Source of the DNA: Gordonia hankookensis | Lineage (GTDB): Bacteria > Actinomycetota > Actinomycetes > Mycobacteriales > Mycobacteriaceae | Assembly (NCBI RefSeq): GCF_014673215.1 | Contig: NZ_JACWMS010000004.1 | Span: forward strand, 434,001 to 498,000 | DNA: 64,000 nt | Direction of reading: 5' to 3' | In this document: piece by piece, positions 7,143 to 16,065 of the stretch | How positions within the stretch are numbered: position 1 is the first letter of the stretch | Layout of the letters: each line of letters starts with the position of its first letter | The notes under the pieces: generated by a model | Told to the model about the DNA's origin: nothing | Databases searched by the model: none | What the model saw: the letters and a program-made list of their open reading frames with translations, nothing else | Translations under genes and position numbers: made by a program

Positions 7143-10100
7143 TGCCGCGCCGTACAGACATCTCCCACGTCCTGGTGATCGGCTCCGGCCCGATCGTGAT
7201 CGGCCAGGCATGCGAGTTCGACTACTCCGGCACCCAGGCGTGCCGCGTCCTGAAGGCCGAAGGCCTGCGGGTGAGTCTGGTCAACTCGAATCCGGCGACC
7301 ATCATGACCGATCCCGAGTTCGCCGACGCCACCTACATCGAGCCGATCACGGCCGAGTATGTCGAGAAGGTGATCGAGGCCGAACGTGACGCAGGGCACC
7401 CGATCGACGCGGTGCTCGCGACCCTCGGTGGGCAGACAGCTCTCAACACCGCTGTCGCGCTGCATGATCGCGGTTCGCTGGAGAAGTACGACATCGAGCT
7501 GATCGGCGCCGACTTCGATGCCATCCAGCGTGGCGAGGATCGGCAGATGTTCAAGGACATCGTCGCGAAGGTGGGTGGCGAGAGTGCCCGCTCACGCGTG
7601 TGCCACACGATGGACGAGGTCTACGACACGGTCGCCGATCTCGGCTATCCCGTCGTCGTGCGGCCGTCGTTCACCATGGGCGGGCTGGGTTCCGGCATGG
7701 CCTACGACCGCGCCGACCTCGAGCGCATCGCCGGGGGCGGACTGGCGGCATCACCGACCGCCAACGTGCTCATCGAGGAATCCATCCTCGGCTGGAAGGA
7801 GTACGAGCTCGAGCTGATGCGCGACAATCGCGACAACGTGGTGGTCGTCTGCTCCATCGAGAACGTGGACCCGGTCGGCGTGCACACCGGTGACTCGGTC
7901 ACGGTCGCGCCGGCGATGACCCTGACCGACCGCGAATACCAGATCATGCGCGACCTCTCCATCGACATTCTGCGAGAGGTCGGCGTCGACACCGGCGGTT
8001 GTAACATCCAGTTCGCGCAGGACCCCACCGACGGCCGTCTCGTGGTCATCGAGATGAATCCGCGTGTGTCCCGCTCGTCGGCCCTGGCCTCGAAGGCGAC
8101 CGGCTTCCCGATCGCCAAGATCGCCGCGAAACTCGCCATCGGCTACAGCCTGGACGAGATCGTCAACGACATCACCAAGGAGACCCCGGCCTGCTTCGAG
8201 CCGACGCTCGACTACGTGGTGGTGAAGGCGCCCCGGTTCGCCTTCGAGAAGTTCCCCGGCGCCGACGACACCCTGACCACGACGATGAAGTCGGTGGGCG
8301 AGGCGATGTCCCTGGGCCGCAGCTTCGCCGAGGCGTTGGGCAAGGTGATGCGGTCGCTGGAGACGAAGGCGGGCGGATTCTGGACCGAGCCGAATCGCCC
8401 GGATCCCGCGACCGTCGACCTCGACGGTCTGCTGGAGACGTTGAAGACGCCCAAGGACGGGCGGCTCTACGGGCTGATGCTGGCCTTCGAGGCCGGCGCC
8501 TCGGTCGAGCAGCTCTACGCGGCGACCGCCATCGATCCGTGGTTCCTGGCCGAGATCGGCGGTATCGCCGCGCTCGGTGCCGAGCTCCGCGATGCCGCCT
8601 CGCTCGACGAGGGACTGCTGCGAGAGGCCAAGAGCAGCGGCTTCTCCGATCGCCAGATCGCGGCTCTGCGAGCCGATTTCGTCGACGAGGCGGCGGTGCG
8701 CGAGTTCCGTCTCGCCGCGGGCGTGCATCCGGTCTACAAGACCGTCGACACCTGCGCCGCCGAGTTCGAGGCCAAGACGCCATACCACTACTCCACATAC
8801 GAGCTCGATCCCGCGGCGACCAGTGAGGTTGCGCCGCAGCCGGATCGCCCCAAGGTGCTGATCCTCGGTTCGGGTCCCAACCGCATCGGTCAGGGCATCG
8901 AGTTCGACTACTCGTGCGTGCATGCGGCGCTCACCCTGTCGGAGGCCGGATACGAGACCGTGATGGTCAACTGCAACCCGGAGACGGTCTCCACCGACTA
9001 CGACACGGCCGATCGCCTGTACTTCGAACCGTTGACCTTCGAGGACGTCCTCGAGGTCTACCGCGCGGAGTCGCAGTCCGGCACCGTGGCAGGCGTCATC
9101 GTCCAGCTCGGCGGGCAGACGCCGCTTGGCCTGGCCCACCGTCTCGCTGCCGCGGGTGTCCCGATCGTCGGGACCAGCCCGGAGGCCATCGATCTCGCCG
9201 AGGATCGCGGTGAGTTCGGCAAGGTGCTCACCGCCGCCGGACTGCCCGCCCCGGCGTTCGGCACCGCGACCAGCTTCGACGAGGCACGCTCGACCGCGGC
9301 GCGGATCGGCTACCCGGTGCTGGTGCGTCCGTCCTACGTCCTGGGCGGTCGTGGCATGGAGATCGTGTACGACGAGAAGTCCTTGGAGGACTACATCTCC
9401 CGGGCCACCGAGTTGACCACGGATCATCCCGTGCTGGTCGACCGCTTCCTCGAGGATGCCGTGGAGATCGATGTCGACGCACTGTGCGACGGCGACGAGG
9501 TCTACATCGGGGGCGTGATGGAGCACATCGAGGAAGCTGGGATCCACTCCGGTGACTCCGCGTGCGCGTTGCCTCCAGTCACACTCGGCCGGTCCGATAT
9601 CGCGATGGTCCGTGCGTCCACCGAGGCGCTGGCCAAGGGCATCGGCGTACGCGGTCTGCTGAACGTGCAGTACGCGTTGAAGGACGACACGCTGTACGTC
9701 CTCGAGGCCAACCCGCGCGCCAGCCGTACCGTGCCCTTCGTCTCGAAGGCGACCGCGGTGTCGTTGGCGAAAGCGTGTGCGCGGGTCATGCTCGGTGAGT
9801 CGATCGCGGAGTTGCGCGGCCAGGGTTTGCTCGACGCGGTCGGTGACGGCGGTGAATCGCCAACGGACGCACCGATATCGGTGAAGGAGGCGGTGCTGCC
9901 CTTCAATCGGTTCCGACGCCACGACGGCAGCGGCGTTGACTCGCTGCTGAGTCCGGAGATGAAATCGACCGGCGAGGTGATGGGCATCGACGCCGACTTC
10001 GGGCGCGCGTTCGCCAAGTCGCAGACCGCCGCCTACGGCTCGCTGCCCACGTCAGGGGCGATCTTCGTGTCCGTCGCCAACAAGGACAAGCGGGCGCTGA

Positions 10101-10477
10101 TCTTCCCGGTCAAGCACATGGCCGATCTCGGGTTCGAGATCCTGGCCACCGAGGGGACAGCGGACGTGCTGCGGCGCAACGGCATCGAGTGCCGGACCGT
10201 GCGCAAGCACTCCGAGGCCGAGTCGGGGGAGCCGACCATCGTCGACATCATCCGTGCGGGGGAGGTGGCGATGGTGATCAACACCCCGTACGGCAACTCG
10301 GGCCCGCGGGTCGACGGCTACGAGATCCGGAGCGCCGCCGTCTCGGTCAACATCCCGTGCATCACGACGGTTCAGGGCGCGAGCGCGGCGGTCCAGGGTA
10401 TCGAGGCTGCGATGAACGGTCAGGTGAACGTCGAGTCGCTGCAGCGGCGGCACGCTGTGCTGGTGAACCGGCGGTGA
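7142..10477 (+). CDS. carB: Carbamoyl-phosphate synthase large subunit
   Basis: CarB (1111 aa) makes carbamoyl phosphate from bicarbonate, ammonia and two ATP for both pyrimidines and arginine. The two homologous halves are clear. The first begins LVIGSGPIVIGQACEFDYSG and the second, near residue 568, LILGSGPNRIGQGIEFDYS. Each is followed by an ATP-grasp domain with a PSYVLGG- or PSFTMGGLGSG-type loop. The C-terminal ~150 residues form the MGS-like allosteric domain (FVSVANKDK, TPYGNSGP). It is slightly longer than the E. coli enzyme. Start and stop overlap carA and pyrF. Confidence 0.98.
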   Translation: MPRRTDISHVLVIGSGPIVIGQACEFDYSGTQACRVLKAEGLRVSLVNSNPATIMTDPEFADATYIEPITAEYVEKVIEAERDAGHPIDAVLATLGGQTALNTAVALHDRGSLEKYDIELIGADFDAIQRGEDRQMFKDIVAKVGGESARSRVCHTMDEVYDTVADLGYPVVVRPSFTMGGLGSGMAYDRADLERIAGGGLAASPTANVLIEESILGWKEYELELMRDNRDNVVVVCSIENVDPVGVHTGDSVTVAPAMTLTDREYQIMRDLSIDILREVGVDTGGCNIQFAQDPTDGRLVVIEMNPRVSRSSALASKATGFPIAKIAAKLAIGYSLDEIVNDITKETPACFEPTLDYVVVKAPRFAFEKFPGADDTLTTTMKSVGEAMSLGRSFAEALGKVMRSLETKAGGFWTEPNRPDPATVDLDGLLETLKTPKDGRLYGLMLAFEAGASVEQLYAATAIDPWFLAEIGGIAALGAELRDAASLDEGLLREAKSSGFSDRQIAALRADFVDEAAVREFRLAAGVHPVYKTVDTCAAEFEAKTPYHYSTYELDPAATSEVAPQPDRPKVLILGSGPNRIGQGIEFDYSCVHAALTLSEAGYETVMVNCNPETVSTDYDTADRLYFEPLTFEDVLEVYRAESQSGTVAGVIVQLGGQTPLGLAHRLAAAGVPIVGTSPEAIDLAEDRGEFGKVLTAAGLPAPAFGTATSFDEARSTAARIGYPVLVRPSYVLGGRGMEIVYDEKSLEDYISRATELTTDHPVLVDRFLEDAVEIDVDALCDGDEVYIGGVMEHIEEAGIHSGDSACALPPVTLGRSDIAMVRASTEALAKGIGVRGLLNVQYALKDDTLYVLEANPRASRTVPFVSKATAVSLAKACARVMLGESIAELRGQGLLDAVGDGGESPTDAPISVKEAVLPFNRFRRHDGSGVDSLLSPEMKSTGEVMGIDADFGRAFAKSQTAAYGSLPTSGAIFVSVANKDKRALIFPVKHMADLGFEILATEGTADVLRRNGIECRTVRKHSEAESGEPTIVDIIRAGEVAMVINTPYGNSGPRVDGYEIRSAAVSVNIPCITTVQGASAAVQGIEAAMNGQVNVESLQRRHAVLVNRR

Positions 10478-11310
10478 CCACGGCCTCGACGTCGGGATTC
10501 GCGACCCGCTACCTCGATGCGGTCGGGGAGCGTGGCCGGCTCTGCGCCGGCATCGATCCGCACGCCGAGTTGTTGGAGCAGTGGGGTCTGCCGGTCTCGG
10601 CGGACGGGTTGAGTCGGTTCGGTGACATCTGCGTGGAGGCCCTCGCACCGGTGGTGGCCGTGATCAAGCCGCAGGTGGCGTTCTTCGAGGTGTTCGGCGC
10701 GGCCGGATTCGGTGTGCTCGAACGGGTCATCCGGGGCTGCCAGTCGGCCGGGGCCCTGGTCCTCGCCGACGCCAAGCGCGGCGACATCGGGTCCACGATG
10801 GCCGCATATGCCACCGCATGGCTCGACGACAGGTCGGCCCTGTGCGCCGACGCCGTGACGGTGTCGCCGTACCTGGGTGTCGGATCCCTCGCCCCGGCGG
10901 TCGATGCCGCTCGGGCAGGGGAGCGGGGCCTGTTCGTCCTGGCGCGGACATCGAATCCCGAAGGTGCCTCGGTCCAGCTCGCCGACGCCGGTGGACGAAC
11001 GGTCGGTCAGTCCGTCGTCGACGACGCCGCCGCCGAGAACGTAGACGGCACAGGCACTGTCGGGCTGGTGGTGGGCGCCACCCGTGCGCACGGTCTTGAC
11101 CTGGGAGCCCTGCGCGGGCCCATCCTGGCGCCCGGCCTCGGTGCGCAGGGCGCGACAGCAGGCGATCTCCCCGAGGTGTTCGACGGTGCCGACACGGCGT
11201 GGGTGCTGCCCGCGAGCAGTCGGGCCGTCCTCCGCGCCGGTCCCGACGTGGGTGCGCTGCGCGCATCGGCGGAGCAGGCGCGCGACGACGTGGAGTCGGC
11301 ACTGCGCTGA
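10474..11310 (+). CDS. pyrF: Orotidine 5'-phosphate decarboxylase (type 2)
   Basis: PyrF (278 aa) decarboxylates OMP to UMP, the last step of the pathway. It is the longer actinobacterial class-2 form. The catalytic Lys-Asp array is in LADAKRGDIGSTM (about 88-100), with VIKPQVAFFE upstream and LAPGLGAQGAT as the phosphate site. GTG 10474 overlaps the carB stop (GTGA) and gives VTTASTSGFATRYLDAV. pyrD and pyrE are not in the window, so the operon ends here. A 635-bp gap follows. Confidence 0.95.
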   Translation: MTTASTSGFATRYLDAVGERGRLCAGIDPHAELLEQWGLPVSADGLSRFGDICVEALAPVVAVIKPQVAFFEVFGAAGFGVLERVIRGCQSAGALVLADAKRGDIGSTMAAYATAWLDDRSALCADAVTVSPYLGVGSLAPAVDAARAGERGLFVLARTSNPEGASVQLADAGGRTVGQSVVDDAAAENVDGTGTVGLVVGATRAHGLDLGALRGPILAPGLGAQGATAGDLPEVFDGADTAWVLPASSRAVLRAGPDVGALRASAEQARDDVESALR

Positions 11311-11945
11311 CGGTCGCTTCGGTTGATCGACAGTGCTCTCTGATCGGCCCACAGTGCGCGCGTCGACGCATGAGGCGGCCGCGGGCCGTAGGACCCGTGA
11401 TCGCCCGACCACGGCTGCATGAGGGGTATCTCTCCCCCGGTAGGCGTCTCCTGGTCGCACTCTCGGCGACGCTTCCCGCGCCGGTGCGGGCTCGGTGTCG
11501 AGGTGGTCACGCGACACGCGCGACGAGCGATCGATTCCAGAGAAATTCCTGATCATCACTCCCGTCACATCCGTATCAGTGCAGGCAGACGCGCAATTGG
11601 GCACCGAACGTCGTCGTCGGGGCGCTCCGGTCTGCAGGCGTCATCGGTGACCTGCGGTTTCTCGGTAAATTACGTAGTCAGAGCGCTGCCGCGATCGGTG
11701 TCGGGGCGATGGTCTACGTTCGAGGGGCGAGGGACGTTACAACACAGGAATCCGGTGGATTTCCCGGGGGTGGCACTCGCAAATGCCTGCTCACGTGAGT
11801 ACGGTCGCTTTCGCCGCACCATTCGGCGGCGGTGGCGTTGTCGCTGATCGCGACCGCACCGGTCGCGCCGGCGACCAACCGCCATCAGGCGCCTTCGGGC
11901 ACCTGGTGACAGTCCAATCGAAGACACGAAAGACGGAGGAACCCC
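11311..11945 (+). promoter_or_regulatory. Long gene-free region upstream of mihF with candidate promoters
   Basis: No frame here has a credible protein; the longest ones are Arg/Ser-rich shadows. The stretch 11520-11690 is AT-richer than the flanks. Two TANNNT boxes could drive mihF: TAAATT at 11666-11671 and TACGTT at 11715-11720, giving a leader of 220-270 nt. Two possible hairpins lie in that leader: GGAATCC/GGATTTCC at about 11748-11766 and GCGACC-GCACC-GGTCGC around 11849-11866. M. tuberculosis has PE/PPE genes at this locus; none are present here. Confidence 0.4.
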
Positions 11946-12260
11946 GTGGCCCTTCCCCAGTTGACAGACGAGCAGCGCGCTGCAGCGTTGGAGAAGGCAG
12001 CTGCCGCTCGGCGGGCCCGCGCCGAGCTCAAGGAGCGCCTGAAGCGTGGCGGCACCGACCTCAAGCAGGTGCTGAAAGACGCGGAGAACGACGAGATCCT
12101 GGGCAAGATGAAGGTGTCGGCGTTGCTCGAAGCGCTGCCCAAGGTCGGCAAGGTCAAGGCGCAGGAGATCATGACCGAACTGGAGATCGCTCCGACGCGC
12201 CGCCTGCGCGGACTCGGCGATCGCCAGCGCAAGGCGCTGCTCGAGAAGTTCAGCTCCTGA
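11946..12260 (+). CDS. mihF: Integration host factor MihF (nucleoid-associated protein)
   Basis: mIHF is the actinobacterial nucleoid protein with a helix-two-turn-helix fold and an essential role in phage integration and chromosome organisation. This 104-residue form has a basic N-terminal helix (LEKAAAARRARAELKERLK) and the DNA-binding core LPKVGKVKAQEIMTELEI followed by RRLRGLGDRQRKALLEKF. The start is GTG 11946, preceded by GGAGG at about 11936-11940. The gene precedes gmk by 46 bp, as in related genomes. The long leader suggests regulated expression. Confidence 0.95.
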   Translation: MALPQLTDEQRAAALEKAAAARRARAELKERLKRGGTDLKQVLKDAENDEILGKMKVSALLEALPKVGKVKAQEIMTELEIAPTRRLRGLGDRQRKALLEKFSS

Positions 12261-12306
12261 CCGAGCAGAAGCAGCGCGGACGCGTGACGACGACTCAGGT
12301 TCGGCG

Positions 12307-12951
12307 GTGACCCGACCGCCGCAGCAGCCGCAATCCGAGCGCACGAGGGGTCGACTGGTGGTACTGGTCGGCCCCTCCGCCGTCGGTAAGTCCACCGTGG
12401 TCTCCAAGGTGCGCGAGCTGCTGCCGACCATGCATTTCAGCGTGTCGGCGACGACGCGTGCACCGCGGCCCGGAGAGGTCGACGGACGCGACTACCACTT
12501 CGTGTCCGGCGACGAGTTCGACCGCATGATCGCCGACGACGAGCTCCTCGAGTGGGCCGAGATCCACGGCGGTCTCCAACGGTCGGGAACCCCGGTCAAG
12601 CCCGTCGTCGAGGCACTGGAACAGGGCGTTCCCGTGCTCGTGGAAGTCGACCTGGCCGGCGCGCGCAATGTGGTCCGCAGGCTGCCGGAGGCGGTCAGTG
12701 TCTTCCTCGCACCGCCGAGCTGGGACGAATTGGTGTCGCGGCTCACCGGTCGGGGCACCGAGACACCGGATGCGGTCGCCCGTCGCCTGGAGACGGCGCG
12801 CACCGAGATGGACGCCCAAGATGAGTTCGGCCACGTGCTCGTGAACCACCAAGTCGACCAGGTGGCCTCCGAGTTGGTATCCTTGCTGGTCGGGTCCGAG
12901 GATTCGGCGTCTCACCCGACCCCGACCGGACAATCGACCTCAGACGTTTGA
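12307..12951 (+). CDS. gmk: Guanylate kinase
   Basis: Guanylate kinase (214 aa) phosphorylates GMP to GDP. The P-loop LVGPSAVGKSTVV is at about residue 20-32 and the GMP-binding motifs SVSATTRAPRPGEVDG and YHFVS follow directly. The lid and C-terminal helices are normal. GTG 12307 is the start, and the first ~15 residues are an unstructured basic extension. The last ~20 residues are a Ser/Thr-rich tail. It sits between mihF and rpoZ, as in mycobacteria. Confidence 0.96.
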   Translation: MTRPPQQPQSERTRGRLVVLVGPSAVGKSTVVSKVRELLPTMHFSVSATTRAPRPGEVDGRDYHFVSGDEFDRMIADDELLEWAEIHGGLQRSGTPVKPVVEALEQGVPVLVEVDLAGARNVVRRLPEAVSVFLAPPSWDELVSRLTGRGTETPDAVARRLETARTEMDAQDEFGHVLVNHQVDQVASELVSLLVGSEDSASHPTPTGQSTSDV

Positions 12952-13015
12952 GTAAGGCGGACGGCCGTCGCCACCCGATGGTCCCCGCACAGAGCACAGT
13001 GATGCAGGAGAATGC

Positions 13016-13315
13016 GTGAGCACCCAGACGAATTTCGACGTGACCGAGATCGCCGACGCCCCGGCTTATGAGACCCCGCTGGGTATCACCAACCCACCGA
13101 TCGACGAGCTGCTCGAGCGTGCGTCGTCGAAGTATGCGCTGGTGATCTACGCGGCCAAGCGTGCCCGGCAGATCAACGACTATTACAACCAGCTCGGCGA
13201 CGGCATCCTCGAATATGTCGGCCCGCTGGTGGAGCCCGGCCTGCAGGAGAAGCCGCTGTCGATCGCCATGCGGGAGATCCACTCCGACCTCCTCGAGCAC
13301 ACCGAAGGCGAATAG
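13016..13315 (+). CDS. rpoZ: RNA polymerase omega subunit
   Basis: Omega (99 aa) helps assemble RNA polymerase by latching the beta' C-terminus. The conserved core ITNPPIDELLERASSKYALV followed by IYAAKRARQIN is intact at about 23-55. The start is GTG 13016, preceded by GGAGAA. The gene lies 64 bp after gmk and 17 bp before coaBC, so the three genes probably share a transcript. Confidence 0.96.
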   Translation: MSTQTNFDVTEIADAPAYETPLGITNPPIDELLERASSKYALVIYAAKRARQINDYYNQLGDGILEYVGPLVEPGLQEKPLSIAMREIHSDLLEHTEGE

Positions 13316-13332
13316 AGACCTCGGGCGCGGGG

Positions 13333-14610
13333 ATGACCACAGCGCGCACAGGTACGCCGGGTACCCCACGACGCCGGGTTCTGATCGGTGTCGGCGGCGG
13401 GATCGCCGCGTACAAGGTCTGCTCGGTGATCCGGCATTTCACCGAGGCGGGCCATGAAGTCCGCGTGGTGCCCACCCGATCGGCCCTCAAGTTCGTCGGT
13501 GCCGCCACCTTCGAGGCGCTGTCGGGCAACCCCGTGACCACCGATGTCTTCGACGACGTCGACCAGGTTGCCCACGTGCGCCTCGGTCAGGGTGCCGATC
13601 TCGTCATCATCGCGCCCGCGACCGCCGACCTGATGGCACGCGCGGCATCCGGGCGCGCAGACGACCTGCTGACCGCGTCACTGCTCACCGTGCGATGTCC
13701 CGTCCTCGTCGTCCCGGCAATGCACACCGAGATGTGGGAGCACGCCGCGACCCAGGCGAACGTCGCGACCTTGCGTGAGCGCGGGATCACGGTGATGACG
13801 CCGGCGTCCGGACGCCTCACCGGTACCGACAGCGGTCGAGGGCGCCTGCCCGATCCGCAGGAGATAGCGATGATCGGCGAGCTGCTGCTCGAACGCCCGG
13901 ACGCACTGCCCTACGACCTGGGTGGAGTGCGAGTGGTGATCAGCGCGGGCGGTACGCGCGAACCGCTTGATCCGGTGCGTTTCCTCGGTAACCGCAGTTC
14001 CGGCAAACAGGGTTTCGCGCTTGCGCGGGCCGCGGCCCAGCGCGGCGCGATCGTCACCGTCGTCGCGGGCTCGACCGCGGATCCGGGAGATCCGGCCGGC
14101 GTCGAGATCGTCCCGGTGGCGAGTGCGCAGGAACTGGCCGACGAGATGACCAAACGTGCCGCAGAGGCCGATGTGGTGATCATGGCGGCCGCTGTCGCCG
14201 ACTTCCGGCCGGTGTCGGTGTCCGAGGCGAAGATCAAGAAGGGGGAGTCGGGGCCCGCGCCGATCGAGCTGACCACCAATCCCGACATCCTCCGCGGACT
14301 CGTCGAGAGCCGCGAGGCCGGCAACATTCCCGCGCAGACCGTCGTCGTCGGTTTCGCCGCCGAGACCGGCGACGAGACCGGCGGTGTGCTCGACCACGGT
14401 CGGGCCAAACTGCGTCGTAAGGGCTGCGACCTGCTGGTGGTGAATGCGGTGGGCGACGGCAAGGCGTTCGGGACCGAGGACAACACCGGCTGGCTGTTGT
14501 CGTCGAGCGGCACCGAGACCGCTCTGCCACTCGGCTCGAAAACGCTCATGTCGAGCAGAATCCTTGACGAGGTCCGTGCGCTGGTGCCAGATGGTGGCGG
14601 CACCGCCTGA
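13333..14610 (+). CDS. coaBC: Bifunctional phosphopantothenoylcysteine decarboxylase/synthetase CoaBC
   Basis: CoaBC (425 aa) makes 4'-phosphopantetheine precursors for coenzyme A. The N-terminal CoaC flavoprotein domain (about 10-190) has GVGGGIAAYKVCSVIRHF, the active-site His in VDQVAHVRLGQ and PAMHTEMWEH. The C-terminal CoaB domain (about 195-420) carries VISAGGTREPLDPVRFLGN and the conserved Asn in TTNPDIL plus KGCDLLVVNAV. Length is normal. A short inverted repeat after the stop may terminate the gmk-rpoZ-coaBC transcript before metK. Confidence 0.96.
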   Translation: MTTARTGTPGTPRRRVLIGVGGGIAAYKVCSVIRHFTEAGHEVRVVPTRSALKFVGAATFEALSGNPVTTDVFDDVDQVAHVRLGQGADLVIIAPATADLMARAASGRADDLLTASLLTVRCPVLVVPAMHTEMWEHAATQANVATLRERGITVMTPASGRLTGTDSGRGRLPDPQEIAMIGELLLERPDALPYDLGGVRVVISAGGTREPLDPVRFLGNRSSGKQGFALARAAAQRGAIVTVVAGSTADPGDPAGVEIVPVASAQELADEMTKRAAEADVVIMAAAVADFRPVSVSEAKIKKGESGPAPIELTTNPDILRGLVESREAGNIPAQTVVVGFAAETGDETGGVLDHGRAKLRRKGCDLLVVNAVGDGKAFGTEDNTGWLLSSSGTETALPLGSKTLMSSRILDEVRALVPDGGGTA

Positions 14611-14623
14611 CCGGCCGGGCCGC

Positions 14624-14639
14624 CTCCGAAGGGTCGGAG
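14624..14639 (+). terminator. Weak hairpin after coaBC
   Basis: CTCCGA and TCGGAG form a 6-bp stem around the loop AGGG, 14 nt after the coaBC stop. No U-tract follows. It may end transcription or protect the 3' end. Confidence 0.3.
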
Positions 14640-14647
14640 CCGGTGTG

Positions 14648-14806
14648 TAGTTTGGAACGCGTTCACATCGGGTCCGACCCGAAGTGCCAGAACCCCTGTT
14701 CAGAAGTCACAATTGCTGAGTAGCCACAATTGCTCAACAGAGACAACCAACGGCAGCGACGACTGCCGGCGCGCCCGTCCGGGCCCGGAGAGCCTGAGAG
14801 GACCAG
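14648..14806 (+). promoter_or_regulatory. metK promoter (-10 TAGTTT) and structured leader
   Basis: TAGTTT at 14648-14653 is the best -10 candidate and implies a leader of about 145 nt. The leader has two copies of CACAATTGCT, then a perfect hairpin CGGCAG-CGACGA-CTGCCG (14751-14768) and a smaller GCCC/GGGC hairpin (14773-14784) just upstream of the purine-rich GAGAGGA ribosome site. I do not recognise a known SAM riboswitch class. The layout (long structured leader before an S-adenosylmethionine synthetase) suggests regulation, but this is inference. Confidence 0.4.
14708..14734 (+). repeat. Tandem 10-bp direct repeat CACAATTGCT in the metK leader
   Basis: CACAATTGCT occurs at 14708-14717 and again at 14725-14734. 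Each copy holds the palindrome CAATTG. The 17-bp period is not a clean multiple of the helix turn. It may be a protein operator or part of an RNA fold. Confidence 0.7.
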
Positions 14807-16018
14807 ATGACCACCTCTGCGTCACGCCTGTTCACCAGTGAATCCGTCACCGAAGGTCACCCCGACAAGATCTGTGACGCGATCAGCGACTCGATCCTCG
14901 ACGCGATGCTCGCCCAGGATCCGAAGGCACGTGTCGCGGTGGAGACCTTGGTCACCACCGGCCAGGTGCATGTGGCCGGTGAGGTCACCACCACCGCGTA
15001 TGTCGACATCCCCGGCATCGTCCGCGAGAAGATCCTCGAGATCGGCTACGACTCGTCGACCAAGGGTTTCGACGGTGCGTCGTGCGGCGTCAACGTCGCG
15101 ATCGGTGCGCAGTCGCCCGACATCGCCGGTGGTGTGTTCACCTCCCACGAGAGCCGCAGTGGCATCTCCGAGGACGAGATCGACAGCCAGGGCGCCGGTG
15201 ACCAGGGACTGATGTTCGGTTACGCGACCGACGAGACCCCGGAGTTGATGCCGGTCCCGATCGCGCTCGCCCATCGTTTGTCGCGTCGTCTGACCGAGGT
15301 CCGCAAGAGCGGGGTGCTCCCGTACCTTCGTCCCGACGGCAAGACCCAGGTGACCATCGAATACGACGGCGACAAGCCGGTCCGGCTCGACACCGTGGTG
15401 ATCTCGACCCAGCACGCCGCCGACATCGACCTCGACAACATGCTCACCCCCGACATCCGCGCGAAGGTGGTCGACTCGGTGCTCGCCGACCTCGCGCTGC
15501 CGGGTCTGGACACCTCGGCGGTCCGGTTGCTGGTCAATCCCACCGGAAAGTTCGTGCTCGGTGGACCGATGGGTGATGCCGGACTCACCGGACGGAAGAT
15601 CATCGTCGACACCTACGGCGGCATGGCACGCCACGGCGGTGGGGCATTCTCCGGCAAGGACCCGTCGAAGGTCGATCGCAGCGCCGCATACGCGATGCGC
15701 TGGGTCGCCAAGAATGCTGTCGCCGCCGGGCTCGCCGGGCGTATCGAGGTCCAGGTCGCCTACGCGATCGGCAAGGCCGCACCGGTCGGGCTCTTCGTCG
15801 AGACCTTCGGTACCGAGCGCGTCGATCCCACCGTCATCGAGAAGGTGATCGCCGAGGAGTTCGATCTCCGGCCGCTGGCGATCATCCGCGATCTTGATCT
15901 GTTGCGTCCGATCTACGCACCGACCGCCGCTTACGGTCACTTCGGCCGCACCGATGTCGACCTCCCCTGGGAGCGCACCGACCGTGCCGAGAAGCTGCGG
16001 GCGGCCGCAGGCCTCTGA
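14807..16018 (+). CDS. metK: S-adenosylmethionine synthetase
   Basis: MetK (403 aa) makes S-adenosylmethionine from methionine and ATP and is essential for methylation. All hallmark motifs are present: GHPDKICDAISDSILDA near residue 20, the GAGDQGLMFGYA hexapeptide region at about 128-140 and GGGAFSGKDPSKVDRS at about 275. Length is normal. It has its own gap and probably its own promoter with a structured leader. It is followed within 50 bp by priA. Confidence 0.98.
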   Translation: MTTSASRLFTSESVTEGHPDKICDAISDSILDAMLAQDPKARVAVETLVTTGQVHVAGEVTTTAYVDIPGIVREKILEIGYDSSTKGFDGASCGVNVAIGAQSPDIAGGVFTSHESRSGISEDEIDSQGAGDQGLMFGYATDETPELMPVPIALAHRLSRRLTEVRKSGVLPYLRPDGKTQVTIEYDGDKPVRLDTVVISTQHAADIDLDNMLTPDIRAKVVDSVLADLALPGLDTSAVRLLVNPTGKFVLGGPMGDAGLTGRKIIVDTYGGMARHGGGAFSGKDPSKVDRSAAYAMRWVAKNAVAAGLAGRIEVQVAYAIGKAAPVGLFVETFGTERVDPTVIEKVIAEEFDLRPLAIIRDLDLLRPIYAPTAAYGHFGRTDVDLPWERTDRAEKLRAAAGL

Positions 16019-16065
16019 GCACGCGTGAGCGGGCCGCCGAGCGGCCGATCGGCAAAGTCCTGCCG

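Noticed and set aside
7751..9922. 723-codon minus-strand frame opposite carB
   Set aside because: It lies wholly antisense to an unmistakable carB, reads as Arg/His/Asp-rich sequence without domains and reflects the third-position GC bias of carB.
11419..11847. 142-codon frame in the gap before mihF
   Set aside because: It is Arg/Ser/His-rich without hydrophobic core, has no ribosome site and covers the candidate promoters. A protein seems unlikely, though the region may be transcribed.
14648..14806. Known SAM riboswitch before metK
   Set aside because: The conserved cores of the SAM-I/IV and other classes that I know are not present; only repeats and short hairpins are visible, so it is listed as an unassigned leader.
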